From the IMG/VR virus record IMGVR_UViG_3300046318_000380, positions 1-42,986 of that record: a stretch of DNA of 42,986 nt; one strand, given 5' to 3'. Position 1 is the first letter of the stretch; every line of letters starts with the position of its first letter. The notes under the pieces are model-generated. The model was not told where the DNA came from and searched no databases. It worked only from the letters and a program-made list of their open reading frames with translations. The position numbers were made by a program, and so were the translations under genes. This stretch comes from a virus. Of this stretch, positions 18,901 to 27,133 are shown piece by piece.

Positions 18901-21900
18901 ATTGATATTTTAATTTGTCAGAGAATGGACTTAATGTAATTAAATTATTATTTGCCCAATTTTGTGTTGTCCAATATAGAAATTCTTTTCCTGTAAATTT
19001 CCAATCTATTACCTCTCCAAGGTCTGAATTAAATTCATCAAAAATAAATCCTTGACTCTCTAACCATGCACCGTATCCAACGATTACATCATACACATCT
19101 TGCGATGTTGTAAATTCTGATCCATAAGTAATCTTTGCAGATGTTGATTCAAATCTCGACGGCAATTGTACAGATGCTCCTCCTTTTACAGGTAGAGAAC
19201 TTAATTGCTGAAATACAGTAGCATTAAAATTAGCTTCAGCAGTATGTCCAATTTTAACTCTATAAAATTTTCCATTATATCTTACTACCTGTCCTTGCTT
19301 ATAATACCGAGATGTAGGGTTAGCATTTGCTGTGGTGTTATCTATTGCAGAAAGCCCTGTATTGCCATTATTTACAGTACCTGTCCATTCTGTAAATGGT
19401 TCAGATATTCCACCTACTGTTACAGTACCGGAAACTGATGATTTAATAGGTTTTAAAATTTCAAAATACGGTTCTGAAACATTATATCCTTTAATTACAA
19501 AATTTCCATTAACTTTTTGTACCACAATGCCAGAAATGCTAATTGATTTTATAGGATTACTAATATTTAATATTAATGAATAATCTTCTGGTGGCAATAA
19601 CAATCCAGGACTAGTTGATATAGGATCTATAGAATCAATAGTAATCTGTAATTTCTCTTTGCTAGTAAATCCTCCGAGTTTGTGGAATAAATTAAAATCA
19701 AAATATTCAAGATCTTGTGCTAATTCTGTTGTATAATTTTGATTTTTTAATTTACCTATTTCTGCAATATATACCCCGAACCCTGCTAATTGATTACCAT
19801 TCTGTCCTTCAATCAACAGTTTTCTAGGATTAAGATATAAATCGTCCTGAGTATATGTAACTTGATTTAAGGAATTTATTTGCGTTCTACTTACATCATA
19901 CATTTTTGAACAATAAGATAATGGATCAAGTAATGCAGCAAGAATATTAGAAACAAAAGGCCAATAGCTACTACGTCTCCATGCAGTTTCCGCAGGAGAT
20001 TGATCTCCAAAAGACCAAGCCGATTTAGTATCATAATAATTAGTATCAGATATTAAAAACTCAGATGGAGTTTTTAGCTTTCCGTCGTCATCTACTGGAA
20101 TAATTAATGAAAAATCAGGTCTAGCATAATTATCATTTATCTTAGTCGATGGTGGCTCATCTGTATATCCTAATGTAATTGCATTAATTAATGCTGTCCT
20201 TTTAGAACCTGGCGTCCAACTATAATATGTATCCCACCAACTAGGTTTATTATCATGTCCTAACATTTCCCACGGGTGAGTATGTGGTTGATCAGTATCA
20301 AAGAAATATTTGTACAATCCTCTCCAGAATCCAGAGACCTGAGTTTTAAAAACTGTATCAATTCCATTTTTATAATTCCATGAGAATGGTTCTCCTTCGT
20401 CAAAAGAAAGGTTAGAATATGTGTCTACACCATTCATTCCTGCCCATCTAATATAATCTTCTATTAAAATAGAATTAACATCAGATGTAGAAAATTTAGT
20501 ATCTCTAAATGCACCAGGAATAATACTTTTTATATCAAAAATATTAGAGTTATATTTTACTTTTATATTGTTGTAAATTCTCTTTTCTAATTCCAATATG
20601 ATTAAATCTCTATAATCATTATATGCAGCCATTATGCTACCATCATGCCCTTTAATAACTGTAACAGAACCAGAAATATATGTTAAATCTTGATAAATTT
20701 CAGGTTTAAATGCAGGATATAATCCTAATTTTGTAGGGGTCGGAGGAATATATGATCCTAATGTATTCGAATATACATGAATTGCAATTTTATCATTAAT
20801 TGTTAATTCTGTTAATATATTAATGGATCCATTTATTTTATCAAATATATAATCGCTATCTACAATCATCTGAATATCATTAATATATACCAAAACAGAT
20901 TGAAAACTCAATAACGATAAATCAAAGTCAATACCTACAGGATACTCGACATTTTCAACATCTGTTACAGTAAATGTACGTATTATTTTATCTTGTCCAA
21001 ATCCTGCCATGTCAGATCGATAGTATGGAGATCTATAATCTTTTACATTATTAATTTCATTTAAAACATAATCAAGCGCCATTGATGCAGATAATTGACC
21101 ATCTACTTTTGATAAAGTTCTTAAAAAGTTTGATTTAAATTGGTTGTAGTGATTTGCAGATTGTCTTAGCGCATCTACTACATTATGTTCTTTTTTACCT
21201 AAAAATATTTCTGCAAAAGAGATTGGATTTGCATTAACAATTAACCTAGTTCCAAATTTTGTATAGTCTGCAAAGTCTCTAAAATTAGATCCAGTATATC
21301 CTAATATTCCATTCATCATTGTGGTAGCATGATCGGATAATTCGCTAAATGTTATGTCCGATATTGGCCCATTTAATGGATTATTAATAAGAGATATAGG
21401 AGTTTCATAAAACCCATTACTATTTGGTGTTTGGTTTGTTATTATTTTAAATAGTATCGTTTTGTCTTTAGCAACGGTATTGCTAAAATTTACAATCACT
21501 CGGTCAGCTGTTGCAGTAAAAGTTGACGGTATTTTTACGTCGTTAATATATGCTGTTACCGATAATGGAGTATCAATAGGCAAATCTAAAGAAGTGAGAT
21601 ATACACTATTTGTTGCAGTTGTTAGAGTTTGAATTTCTACAATAGGAACTTGATAATTTTCTGCTTCTTTCCAGACATTGGTAAGTGTACCTGTTCCGTC
21701 AAGATTATTAATCTTAAGATACGTCACAGATGTAGATACTAATTTACTTTGATTATTTGCTACAACAGTTATAGAATCTGTCATAAAATAATTGTTAAAC
21801 AAATAACTTCCTACACCTACACTATTTTGATATAATAACGGAAACCCTAGTACTGTATCTGCTGTGCCAGACCCAACAGAATATCCAAAAATTTTATTTC

Positions 21901-23236
21901 CAGAAAAATTGTTAGTATCAGTAACTTTGGTATAGCTTACTCCAAATGAATCAAATAAATCAAATAACGGAGGCTGATTTAATTTGTTATGCTGCTGAGA
22001 AAATATCCATTTTCCTTCATCTATATCGTAATACCAACTAGTACCTGCATATGCATTTCCAAAGTTTACTGCTATAGAATTCATATCATCAGGTGTAGAA
22101 TCTTCACTTAAAGTAATTGTAGGTGATAGCCCTGCTGAATATGCTACTTTATATATTTTTCCCCTAACATTGTTATCTCCGTCTGCATTAAAAATTATTC
22201 TATCCCCGTGCTGTAATAAAGTCCCATCAACATAATAACCATGGGACCCATTTACTGTTTCCAATGCATTAGTAGTTGTAACATCCATATATTCAACATT
22301 CTTGATTCCGGTGTTACCAAATTTATAAAGCTGTATATTAGCTACAAATTCAATGATAGGGCGTTGTGCTCTAGAATTTAATGGAAATACAGGTGTTGTA
22401 TCATTGATATTTGCTATAATTTCTATTATTTCTTTGTGAAACCATCTATTATAACGAGACCATGGATTTAAATCTTTACTAGCACGATTAATGGTAATAT
22501 ATTCAGCATTTAACGGGAGACGCTTATCACCATCAAAAGGATAATCATCAAAACTATCAGAATCAAATGTTTCATTATAAAAAACATTCATAGATTCATA
22601 ACCACTTAATAAATTATAATCAATAAGTTTTATCGATGATCCTACTCCTTCAACAATATAGGTATTGTTCCAATACATCTGTTGCAATGTATTTTTTGCA
22701 AATGAAATTTTCATTCCATTCGATAATTTATATCCGTTACTCATTGTGTATGATTGCTGGCCTACTATGTCAACATCAACATTTAAATCAATTTGATCAA
22801 CAAGAATAGGACTTGGACCTTCTGGTAACCAATAATATTGATTATAATTTACCAATTTGTCCCAATCAATTAATGGATCGTATGAATAAAATTTAGAACG
22901 TAATAATGTGTCTACATTACTTGTATTTGCACCTTGATTATAAAGATCATTTAAAAAATCGTCATATGATATTGCATCTGTAATATTAGAATTTTGATCT
23001 TTGAAAACTAATGCAGGTTCTAAAGAATAATTATTTCTAAAAGATAAAACGTCTTTTAAATAAAAATCAGTTAATGGATTATAATTGGGAGTTATTTTAG
23101 ATCCTATATATCCATCGATTCGTTCTAAATCAGGAGTTTGTATAAATTGATCTAATGTACTTGATAAAAATTTTGAATTTTTATCTGTTCTAAAATATTC
23201 TGGTAATAAATTAACCGATTTCTTTTTATCTGCCAT
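9959..23236 (-). CDS. Giant baseplate/tail structural protein (4425 aa) with integrin-like propeller
   Basis: This single uninterrupted frame of 13.3 kb is almost a third of the window. Its N-terminus (LLPEYFRTDKNSKFLSSTLD, then DWDKLVNYNQYYWLPEGP) matches the very large structural proteins that follow gp6 in T4-like aquatic phages. The sequence is a mosaic: several VYVNGV-type beta domains, a 7-repeat FG-GAP propeller at about 1965-2420, GxGYxxxPxV repeats (for example GFGYRNPPSV, GSGYTQNPTV) around residues 2800-3250, and a C-terminal KxTEIEINDSNI region. Also visible is KPYHTNIRGYSSNY, a motif I recall from phage structural proteins. T4 has gp7, gp8 and gp10 after gp6; this protein may take over peripheral wedge roles, which is inference. 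Translation is probably coupled to gp6 (1-bp gap). Confidence 0.85.
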   Translation of the reverse strand: MADKKKSVNLLPEYFRTDKNSKFLSSTLDQFIQTPDLERIDGYIGSKITPNYNPLTDFYLKDVLSFRNNYSLEPALVFKDQNSNITDAISYDDFLNDLYNQGANTSNVDTLLRSKFYSYDPLIDWDKLVNYNQYYWLPEGPSPILVDQIDLNVDVDIVGQQSYTMSNGYKLSNGMKISFAKNTLQQMYWNNTYIVEGVGSSIKLIDYNLLSGYESMNVFYNETFDSDSFDDYPFDGDKRLPLNAEYITINRASKDLNPWSRYNRWFHKEIIEIIANINDTTPVFPLNSRAQRPIIEFVANIQLYKFGNTGIKNVEYMDVTTTNALETVNGSHGYYVDGTLLQHGDRIIFNADGDNNVRGKIYKVAYSAGLSPTITLSEDSTPDDMNSIAVNFGNAYAGTSWYYDIDEGKWIFSQQHNKLNQPPLFDLFDSFGVSYTKVTDTNNFSGNKIFGYSVGSGTADTVLGFPLLYQNSVGVGSYLFNNYFMTDSITVVANNQSKLVSTSVTYLKINNLDGTGTLTNVWKEAENYQVPIVEIQTLTTATNSVYLTSLDLPIDTPLSVTAYINDVKIPSTFTATADRVIVNFSNTVAKDKTILFKIITNQTPNSNGFYETPISLINNPLNGPISDITFSELSDHATTMMNGILGYTGSNFRDFADYTKFGTRLIVNANPISFAEIFLGKKEHNVVDALRQSANHYNQFKSNFLRTLSKVDGQLSASMALDYVLNEINNVKDYRSPYYRSDMAGFGQDKIIRTFTVTDVENVEYPVGIDFDLSLLSFQSVLVYINDIQMIVDSDYIFDKINGSINILTELTINDKIAIHVYSNTLGSYIPPTPTKLGLYPAFKPEIYQDLTYISGSVTVIKGHDGSIMAAYNDYRDLIILELEKRIYNNIKVKYNSNIFDIKSIIPGAFRDTKFSTSDVNSILIEDYIRWAGMNGVDTYSNLSFDEGEPFSWNYKNGIDTVFKTQVSGFWRGLYKYFFDTDQPHTHPWEMLGHDNKPSWWDTYYSWTPGSKRTALINAITLGYTDEPPSTKINDNYARPDFSLIIPVDDDGKLKTPSEFLISDTNYYDTKSAWSFGDQSPAETAWRRSSYWPFVSNILAALLDPLSYCSKMYDVSRTQINSLNQVTYTQDDLYLNPRKLLIEGQNGNQLAGFGVYIAEIGKLKNQNYTTELAQDLEYFDFNLFHKLGGFTSKEKLQITIDSIDPISTSPGLLLPPEDYSLILNISNPIKSISISGIVVQKVNGNFVIKGYNVSEPYFEILKPIKSSVSGTVTVGGISEPFTEWTGTVNNGNTGLSAIDNTTANANPTSRYYKQGQVVRYNGKFYRVKIGHTAEANFNATVFQQLSSLPVKGGASVQLPSRFESTSAKITYGSEFTTSQDVYDVIVGYGAWLESQGFIFDEFNSDLGEVIDWKFTGKEFLYWTTQNWANNNLITLSPFSDKLKYQFVNSVVDNISSGKYEYSLLKADGKPFPIDKFTLSREDGYCTISSINTEEGLFFATLNSVQKEHALVFNNSTIFNDTIYDPESGYKQRRIKLSGFRTRNWNGDLYSPGFVYDSVEITDWKSYQVYLPGEVVRYNGSYYESISKVLNSREFDFAQWVKLPEKPVAGLLPNFDYKINQFEDFYSLDIDNFDYNQQQLAQHLIGYTPRTYLDNIFTNPISQYKFYQGFIKDKGTKNSIDKLSKASQTLDKGAIQFNEEWAFRAGHYGGFETYNELEFTLTEGTSLENPYLVKFVNSMPDQQDPLINYIQPTDCLITPDEYVSTATFITSAGTWTDTNLELTTAGYVRLDDVTATAYNKSSLLDIANNSIIQQGNTFWVGFLENGDWSVYRYIRQSSDVAGVFVSSPGAAITFVTDTHHGLSVGDIVSVVNFNEQVNGVHVVSSVPKLNQFTVLSSLTSIENAELLAYGALFKFDESRYADFEDLANYNDLLKLEEGEKFWVDQGLGGKWQVYEKIKNYSAKYIESNDYILGQQLGHTVYASDNSPIMMVSSPSWNTTGTSSLGRVQAFTKIENAYRKDFEHTINSHDILYCSSSLVTEFGYSLAHDAAKELYIAGAPAASNVVAANTTGVVILSTGSGYTRSYAVEGLVKISTNNTKFNEEITNAVIAHPYAAAHSRFGHSIFVSQVSATTSTMLLIGAPGDDTSAASLPGKVYAYHLNKNNGTVSVSAHPGGISFPSPAGLTAGDKWGYKIAGSSNGSIIAISAPDFSSTGKVVVYTATNNTFVLNQTINPPYDVNGRFGLDLTVSASGKYLIVADPEYSSVDESKGKVSIYKIQSNGQYSLWQIVSNPVSYNDLKFGSSISINENEDTLVISSLGTNRSKLMKFDLLSESGETTFDSNTTQFTGPILDAGEVYVYNRLGEYFVPADEISNSQVISGSRFGNSVASTNDAIYVGAPSYIETSYPDTSKLFIFDKIDQTVNSWNVLHEQEDTVDVSRLKRISLINSFDEEIIEYLEVIDPLKGKIAGIADQELKYKAAFDPAVYSIGRLGTVNDAEINWLDERVGDLWWDLSTAKYTWYEQGSEIFRKNNWGKLFPGATIDVYEWVKSDVLPSEWAAVADTTDGLTRGISGQPKYPDNSIISVKQIYNNVTGSFENVYYFWVKNKVVIPSVKNRRLSSYQVASIIADPVANGLKFVEILSKDTIAFANVQPILSGNRINASIATDTIDNNIPRHTEWLLLTEGVANSVPNTLLEKKLFDSLLGHDEHGNLVPSNNLTSRNRYGIGIRPQQTLFKDRLQAVRNLITFANSVLLSNEITGNYSFNLLNKKEEIPDIYSREYDLIVEDVETLGEVETVNFKQAKLTCTVVNGKIYGVDIIDPGFGYRNPPSVKIISNTKNTASLLTELNEYGSIVNVTIFDAGYNFTVTPTLEVRSHTVIVQVNAEYGNRWTKHSYDYSTGNWIRIKTQSYNTPLYWKKIDWQSSSYNEFKNIKYTVSDLYELNSLTEITDLEYVKVNNNGSGKYIILEKTINGNFSPLYNIVYSEEGTVQLLDTLWDYDSGMYAYDKATLEETLYDQIPDLELYYILLALKNEIFINTLKVNWNLFFFAAVKYALTEQKLLDWAFKTSFINVQNILGSLDQRPVYKLNNEEYFEKYIKEVKPYHTNIRGYSSNYTVLDNFSGEIGAAQITDFDVPSYFNTETNKFTIVEPGDPLLLETPYKSWAENYKFKVDRVEIANKGSGYTQNPTVNIITYPGDTGTGASATAYIRNGSVYDIIVTNPGSNYTISPYIVISNGGPNVTSVATASPIISNDKVRSNIIGMRFDRISKKSEIEDISVTDTFICQGDKNKFILSWLADFDKLKIVPTVDGKLVLSADYNIEYYTEEYAGYSKKYSRFVFLNYIPAEGQLFKITYNKNIDLFNAIDRIDKYYSPTNTMAGKEYSMLMSGLEYPQTELQGLTFNETAPWGTSSFDTAPWGNLISTYAKSKLTSSVSKSDTTLRLSDVHGIIPGQNISILDSVHATAIRSGTTVESINSLTNVITISSPSYTISKATANNVMPGSTIVFVTKDNFNGDFKVGDTVLVSGIATSGYENEYVISTCSNNTFSVTATSILSTTTAEVSTLSIARIYSVTMDINPSTNLLDNILTTSIGTSTVIINTYAPYSEITALGINASPTYTGWTLVPSNSIPPKAIITIDGLDPLVNTEIDISLLGFLTVELWSNNDSPSSLDSEINGGAWNETLSGALGIAPEDIVIDGDKFINPNSSYAPEEFVPGHTMDSVGINVYTNPGTTSPTVISGSIPVIAGETTNWLVPIEPDNAIGILVYFNGTLFERAVSAQFTNTNQYFLDGSTLILAPQIENGRAFYTTVFAGYSGDYSQMDSGYVAVDNKTATTATATVSSLLNIDDINSVYVTVNGVEIFPYTGSGVGYILGPVHPQNNRASVAVILPATIGKFNVEAWFFKSMFAEFNKFNEETYVISTGTTVSSQSLVLYPSALEPYSSQVIVTVGPMTSRRRLRPPSVSYYQVNDNTITFDIDNKKNSPNVYNLTNIKVYVNGVILRPGFDYNVNSANETITIINNLLKLGDIIAIESLINYDYIVIGNNVYFTPGISDTTLQIISFTNNENMNIRTERFQQNLAREYKLSLPVLNQNYVWVTIGDRMLVNGQEFYLQDNYMTINVSDLIDTNPEDEVIIATINPPLSAGHLIGYRIFKDIFGRQHYKRLSKYHSTKLESPLYHTDTEIYLKNANSLTHPNPAQNLPGVILIDGERIEYFSKNGNVLSQLRRSTLGTGPAYYSQAGTTVIDQSIKQTINTVEYVLEQNIPSSNTTTYIISASTLTFSEGVIGDGISLLPTINAVDQVEVYYGGRKLRKTEIEINDSNISYDNSDASITIIEPEFYITTSTQQLMLNINEEITAGTRITIIQRQGKIWTSDSLLSSNVEQAVFLRAKGAELPDSYYYGGDLDLTDENFTPLTLDDGTVIQGL
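15960..17340 (-). other. Region encoding seven FG-GAP-like repeats (integrin-like beta-propeller)
   Basis: Within the giant protein (residues about 1965-2420) seven consecutive repeats share the pattern xxFGxSV...(15-20)...xhhIGAP...G-hhhY. Cores in order are GQQLGHTVYAS/MMVSSP, TEFGYSLAH/LYIAGAP, SRFGHSIFV/LLIGAP, DKWGYKIAG/IAISAP, GRFGLDLTV/LIVADP, LKFGSSISI/LVISSL and SRFGNSVAS/IYVGAP. Integrin alpha and related FG-GAP domains use exactly seven such blades. Placement of the propeller in a baseplate wedge protein suggests a ligand- or glycan-binding face, which is inference. Confidence 0.75.
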
Positions 23237-23237
23237 T

Positions 23238-26200
23238 TTAAATTCCGGTAGTTGTTATAATTGTTGAAGAAGTCTTTAACTGCGATGCTGTTACAGCATC
23301 AATGATTTCAATATCAGATACAGTTGCTCCACTTATGAAGAGTTCGTTTGATAAACATGCAACTTCGAAATAACTTCCAAAAGGCGCATTTCCCTTCGGA
23401 ACTATAATAAAGTTAGTAAGATCAGGCGTTAGTTGATTCATTACATAGGTTGATAATTCACTAAAATAAAATGATTGTCCAAAATCCCAATTTTCTAGAG
23501 CAAAAAAACTATTAATTGCAGAAAGAATTCTCGTCTTCAAATCATTATCAGTAGTAGACTTTGATGAGTTACGCACAGCTTTAAATTTTGCTCTTAAATT
23601 TACAGGAGCATTATCACCAAATAATATTTTATATTTCACAGGATGAAAAACTATTTCATCACTGATTGCTTTTTTTAGTTTTAATGTTTCGCCGTAATTT
23701 TGTTCTAATTCTTGGCTAGTTGGTGCTAGTGGTTCTTTAGAAAGTGTGCCTGACGCCCAATTTCTAAAATCATTATCATAGTTTAGTGTCAAGACATAGA
23801 TATCAATTATGTTAGATTTACTAGGATCTATCCTTCTTTCTTTTCCACTATTATGAATATAATGAAATTTTAAATCCGATCTACCTGTGCGTGCAAAATA
23901 TTCATCTGTATAAACCAAGCTAGATGTAACTGTAGACCAATATTTAACAACATTAATAGAAGGATCATAAAAATAAAACTTTTGAGTATCTATTTTATTT
24001 TCATCAATAACTTTATCCTCTGTAGGATATGCAATAAATTCATCTCTGTCGGCTAACGAGTAACGTTGCCCGTCTGCAGATTTCTTAAAATAAACAAAAT
24101 TTTCTCTAAAGGTAGTTTCTGTACTTGTTGATAATGGTTGTACAATGTTATTAAATGATTCAGGATCAATAATTTGACCAACATCGTTATAATCATAAAA
24201 ACTTATCTTTACTTTTTTAGGTTGAATATACCCATCATATTCTACCACAGGACCATCTATTTGCCATGATTGATCTACGCCTAGATTAGAATTTAAACTA
24301 GTATTAATAGATAATACATCTATTTTATCTTTTATAACCGTGTTATTAGTAAAGTCATAATTTATAGCAGTTTCGTCAATAAAAAATGCAGTTTCTTTTT
24401 CACTTTCAAAAATATAATCTAATACTCTATATCTAACTTGATAAGATTTTCCAGTCCAAACAAATGCTACTAACCAACTAGAATCTATACCTATATCCTC
24501 ATAATTATTTTGATTAACTAGGCTAAAAGAATCTGTTATATTTAAATTAGAATTTGTTATAATATCCCATGTTCTAGATATAGAATCTATTGTCAATCCA
24601 AAATTTCTCTGAGTCATGCAAATATTTGCAACTTCGTTTTCAATTGAAAATTTTAATACATCTATATATCTAGGGATAATTTCTACAGGTATTGCACCGG
24701 TCGGAACAATTGAAGAAAAAATGATGGGCCCTGTACCGTCTTCAAGTTTTCCTATGCCACTATTGGAGCCATCACCTATAACTTGCTGCACTCTTGACCA
24801 TATGTATGATCTTCCTCCTTGAGGAATTCCTCCACTAGGTATCGTTTTTAAATTATTTTTTTGATCAAAATATTTTCCAGTTGGCGGATTGAATTTAATT
24901 AAAGACCCTACCTGAAAATATTGTAAATTTTCTTCAGCATATGACCCTACAGATTGAATCCCTAATGCATTACTAATATATCCTCTACTTTGTCCAGGAG
25001 TTCTGTTTACTTCTGTCCAGGTTAATGATAATAATTCTAAATTAGGATTATTATATTTTTCAAAATAAAATGATCTCATTGAAGTTGCAGAAATCATAGG
25101 AGCTAATGAATTCTTAATAAATGCAAGCACTTGATTTCTACTGGTAAATTCTAACTCACTAAATTCATCCCGTTCTTCTTGATATAAAATACCATCGTTG
25201 GCAAATATATTTGTTCTACTATAACTGCCGCTTACATCTGACAAATCAAAATACTTGCTTAACCCGCTTGATATTCTGTTTACACTTTTAATTTTTAGAA
25301 TATCTGTTCCTGCTGTTAACGGTGTTATATTATAATCTTCACCGGTTATCATTCGATTCTGAGTATAATAAGACTGAGGTGCTTTTAATTGTATGCTTGC
25401 ATTTGATTCAGGACCAGAGGCATTAGATACTGTATATTGCAAACTCATGGTCAACTGAAGGGTATGAGTTCTACCAGACGCGTTGGTATAAGGAACTTCG
25501 ATTACTACTCCACTCATCTGTTCAGGTTTAATTACATATGTTAACCCGTTACTTTGCCTATAAAATAATCTAAAATTTCCTTTTGGCAAATCACCAAACA
25601 CCCCGTCAGCAAAGTTTAAATCTATTTGATCGTTATCTCTAGAGGTAACTGCATAAATGGTCCTTAAATTTTTATTAAGACTATTATATATAACATTATT
25701 TCCTATAACAGATGGTACTTGTGTCCACAGGGTATCAAAGTTATCATTATTATCTAATTGCCATACCCATACATCTGTATTGTTTATATCAGGTGTATTA
25801 ACTCCTACTATTTCATTTGGCACAGGATTATCTAAACTAAATCTAGCCAGACTTATAGATCCTTGTTTAAAATGTGTAAAGAATCCTGTATCTGCACTGC
25901 CAGATCCTTGATTATCGTTTTTATATATAATACTAAACTGTTGTGCAGGTGCTGGAGGCTGCTCGTATACATAATCTTTTCCTGAAAATGTACAAGGTAC
26001 AATTTCAAATGACATTGGTATACCATTTATATTTTTAGAAAAATTAAAAATAGGAACATCTATATTTGCACTACTAATTTTATATTGTTCAGTAGCAATG
26101 CCGCTGATTGTTTGTCGATCAGATGGATTTCCAAAATTAGAATTCATAGCAGAATTCATAATATTAATAAATTGTTGATACCAATCTGGATTGGTTGCAT

Positions 26201-26633
26201 CATTCCAACCAATAGTTGTATTTGCTAAATTAACACCATTAGAATCATATACATTATCACTGGTAGATATAGCTGTTAATTTTAAAAATCCACTTGCAGG
26301 AGTATTTCTTGCAGGATTATAACTAATTAGTTGTGCAAGACGTAAAATACTGTCTCTTCGTTGTGCGGTTTCTAAAAAATTTTCTCTAGCATTTAAATCA
26401 ACTCTGAAACTTAAATTTTGTCCCAAATAGGCAATTAAATCAATTAATGCAATGTATTCACTAGAGTCAATAAAATCGTTAAATTCTTCGGGATAATTTT
26501 CGCGAAGATAAGAAATCATAGTTCTTCTTAATGTTTCGAAATCATAACTTTTAAAGTCTGCACTTCGAAAAGATTGGTATATTTTTTTCCAATCTTCACT
26601 AACCAGTAATTTTGTATTTGTAGCAGGAATCAT
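23238..26633 (-). CDS. gp6: Baseplate wedge protein gp6 (T4 gp6 family, enlarged)
   Basis: The N-terminus is diagnostic for T4 gp6: FRSADFKSYDFETLRRTMIS, then YPEEFNDFIDSSEYIALIDL, LIAYLGQNLSFRVDLNAREN and QRRDSILRLAQLISYNPARN (residues about 22-110). T4 gp6 forms the continuous inner ring of the baseplate wedges that controls contraction. At 1131 residues this copy is far longer than T4 gp6 (about 660), with extra material in the middle and C-terminal parts. The end carries a LKTRILSAINSFFALENWDF segment and FIIVPKG, typical of the gp6/J-like C-terminal domain. It follows gp25 after a 49-bp gap that holds a late-promoter-like octamer. Confidence 0.95.
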   Translation of the reverse strand: MIPATNTKLLVSEDWKKIYQSFRSADFKSYDFETLRRTMISYLRENYPEEFNDFIDSSEYIALIDLIAYLGQNLSFRVDLNARENFLETAQRRDSILRLAQLISYNPARNTPASGFLKLTAISTSDNVYDSNGVNLANTTIGWNDATNPDWYQQFINIMNSAMNSNFGNPSDRQTISGIATEQYKISSANIDVPIFNFSKNINGIPMSFEIVPCTFSGKDYVYEQPPAPAQQFSIIYKNDNQGSGSADTGFFTHFKQGSISLARFSLDNPVPNEIVGVNTPDINNTDVWVWQLDNNDNFDTLWTQVPSVIGNNVIYNSLNKNLRTIYAVTSRDNDQIDLNFADGVFGDLPKGNFRLFYRQSNGLTYVIKPEQMSGVVIEVPYTNASGRTHTLQLTMSLQYTVSNASGPESNASIQLKAPQSYYTQNRMITGEDYNITPLTAGTDILKIKSVNRISSGLSKYFDLSDVSGSYSRTNIFANDGILYQEERDEFSELEFTSRNQVLAFIKNSLAPMISATSMRSFYFEKYNNPNLELLSLTWTEVNRTPGQSRGYISNALGIQSVGSYAEENLQYFQVGSLIKFNPPTGKYFDQKNNLKTIPSGGIPQGGRSYIWSRVQQVIGDGSNSGIGKLEDGTGPIIFSSIVPTGAIPVEIIPRYIDVLKFSIENEVANICMTQRNFGLTIDSISRTWDIITNSNLNITDSFSLVNQNNYEDIGIDSSWLVAFVWTGKSYQVRYRVLDYIFESEKETAFFIDETAINYDFTNNTVIKDKIDVLSINTSLNSNLGVDQSWQIDGPVVEYDGYIQPKKVKISFYDYNDVGQIIDPESFNNIVQPLSTSTETTFRENFVYFKKSADGQRYSLADRDEFIAYPTEDKVIDENKIDTQKFYFYDPSINVVKYWSTVTSSLVYTDEYFARTGRSDLKFHYIHNSGKERRIDPSKSNIIDIYVLTLNYDNDFRNWASGTLSKEPLAPTSQELEQNYGETLKLKKAISDEIVFHPVKYKILFGDNAPVNLRAKFKAVRNSSKSTTDNDLKTRILSAINSFFALENWDFGQSFYFSELSTYVMNQLTPDLTNFIIVPKGNAPFGSYFEVACLSNELFISGATVSDIEIIDAVTASQLKTSSTIITTTGI

Positions 26634-26654
26634 ATGTTTTATCGGTTGATACCA

Positions 26655-26662
26655 TATTTATT
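26655..26662 (-). promoter_or_regulatory. Late promoter candidate AATAAATA ahead of gp6
   Basis: The octamer AATAAATA (minus strand) sits in the 49-bp gap between gp25 and gp6, one of the few real gaps in the tail block. The predicted start at about 26649 would give a 16-nt leader. No clear Shine-Dalgarno sequence is seen before the gp6 ATG. Confidence 0.4.
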
Positions 26663-26682
26663 TAAAAAATTATATGAGTATA

Positions 26683-27120
26683 TTATTCAGCTCGTAGGCC
26701 AATTTTTTGATCAAACGCCAACTTTAATGTAGTTGATTGATCAATGCCTTTTAACGCCAATGTTATTTCAACTAGGTATCCCTGTTCATACTCATTTATA
26801 TCCAACTGCAAAGGATATACACGACTGTCAAATGTACAAATCGACTCTATATCTTTTGTAAGAAGTTCTTTTACTTGTTCTGTTAATGGTTCCATTAACA
26901 GATCCCAAATAATTGTACCAAACGTTGGATTCATTACACGCTGACCTTTGCGTGTATTAAAATGATTTAATATATTTTGTTTAATTAAATCAAAATCGTA
27001 TAGTTTAGACCCATAATTCGTAGGATCTACTGTACTAAATCCTTTATAAAATTGTCCTAACTTATCAGTATGTTGTATACTGTAATTTGACGTATTGATT
27101 TCTGTATTTTTATATGGCAT
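26683..27120 (-). CDS. gp25: Baseplate wedge protein gp25 (gp25/W lysozyme-like fold)
   Basis: A 145-residue member of the gp25-like sheath-initiator/wedge family, close to T4 gp25 in length. The diagnostic element is at residues 50-80: ILNHFNTRKGQRVMNPTFG followed by IIWDLLMEPLT, corresponding to the G-x-R...P-x-FG...EP core. The N-terminus contains FSTVDPTNYGSKLYDFDLIK, the usual strand that ties gp25 to its partners. In contractile machines gp25 binds gp6 and starts sheath polymerisation, and here the gp25-gp6 gene adjacency is kept. The gene starts 11 bp after the gp5 stop. No Shine-Dalgarno sequence is seen. Confidence 0.95.
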   Translation of the reverse strand: MPYKNTEINTSNYSIQHTDKLGQFYKGFSTVDPTNYGSKLYDFDLIKQNILNHFNTRKGQRVMNPTFGTIIWDLLMEPLTEQVKELLTKDIESICTFDSRVYPLQLDINEYEQGYLVEITLALKGIDQSTTLKLAFDQKIGLRAE

Positions 27121-27125
27121 ACCAT

Positions 27126-27133
27126 TATTTATT
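27126..27133 (-). promoter_or_regulatory. Weak late promoter candidate AATAAATA ahead of gp25
   Basis: The minus-strand octamer overlaps the gp5 stop codon. T4 spacing would place the RNA start at 27120, on the A of the gp25 ATG, giving a leaderless message. Because TAATAAAT is common at stop codons in AT-rich DNA, chance is a serious alternative. Confidence 0.25.
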
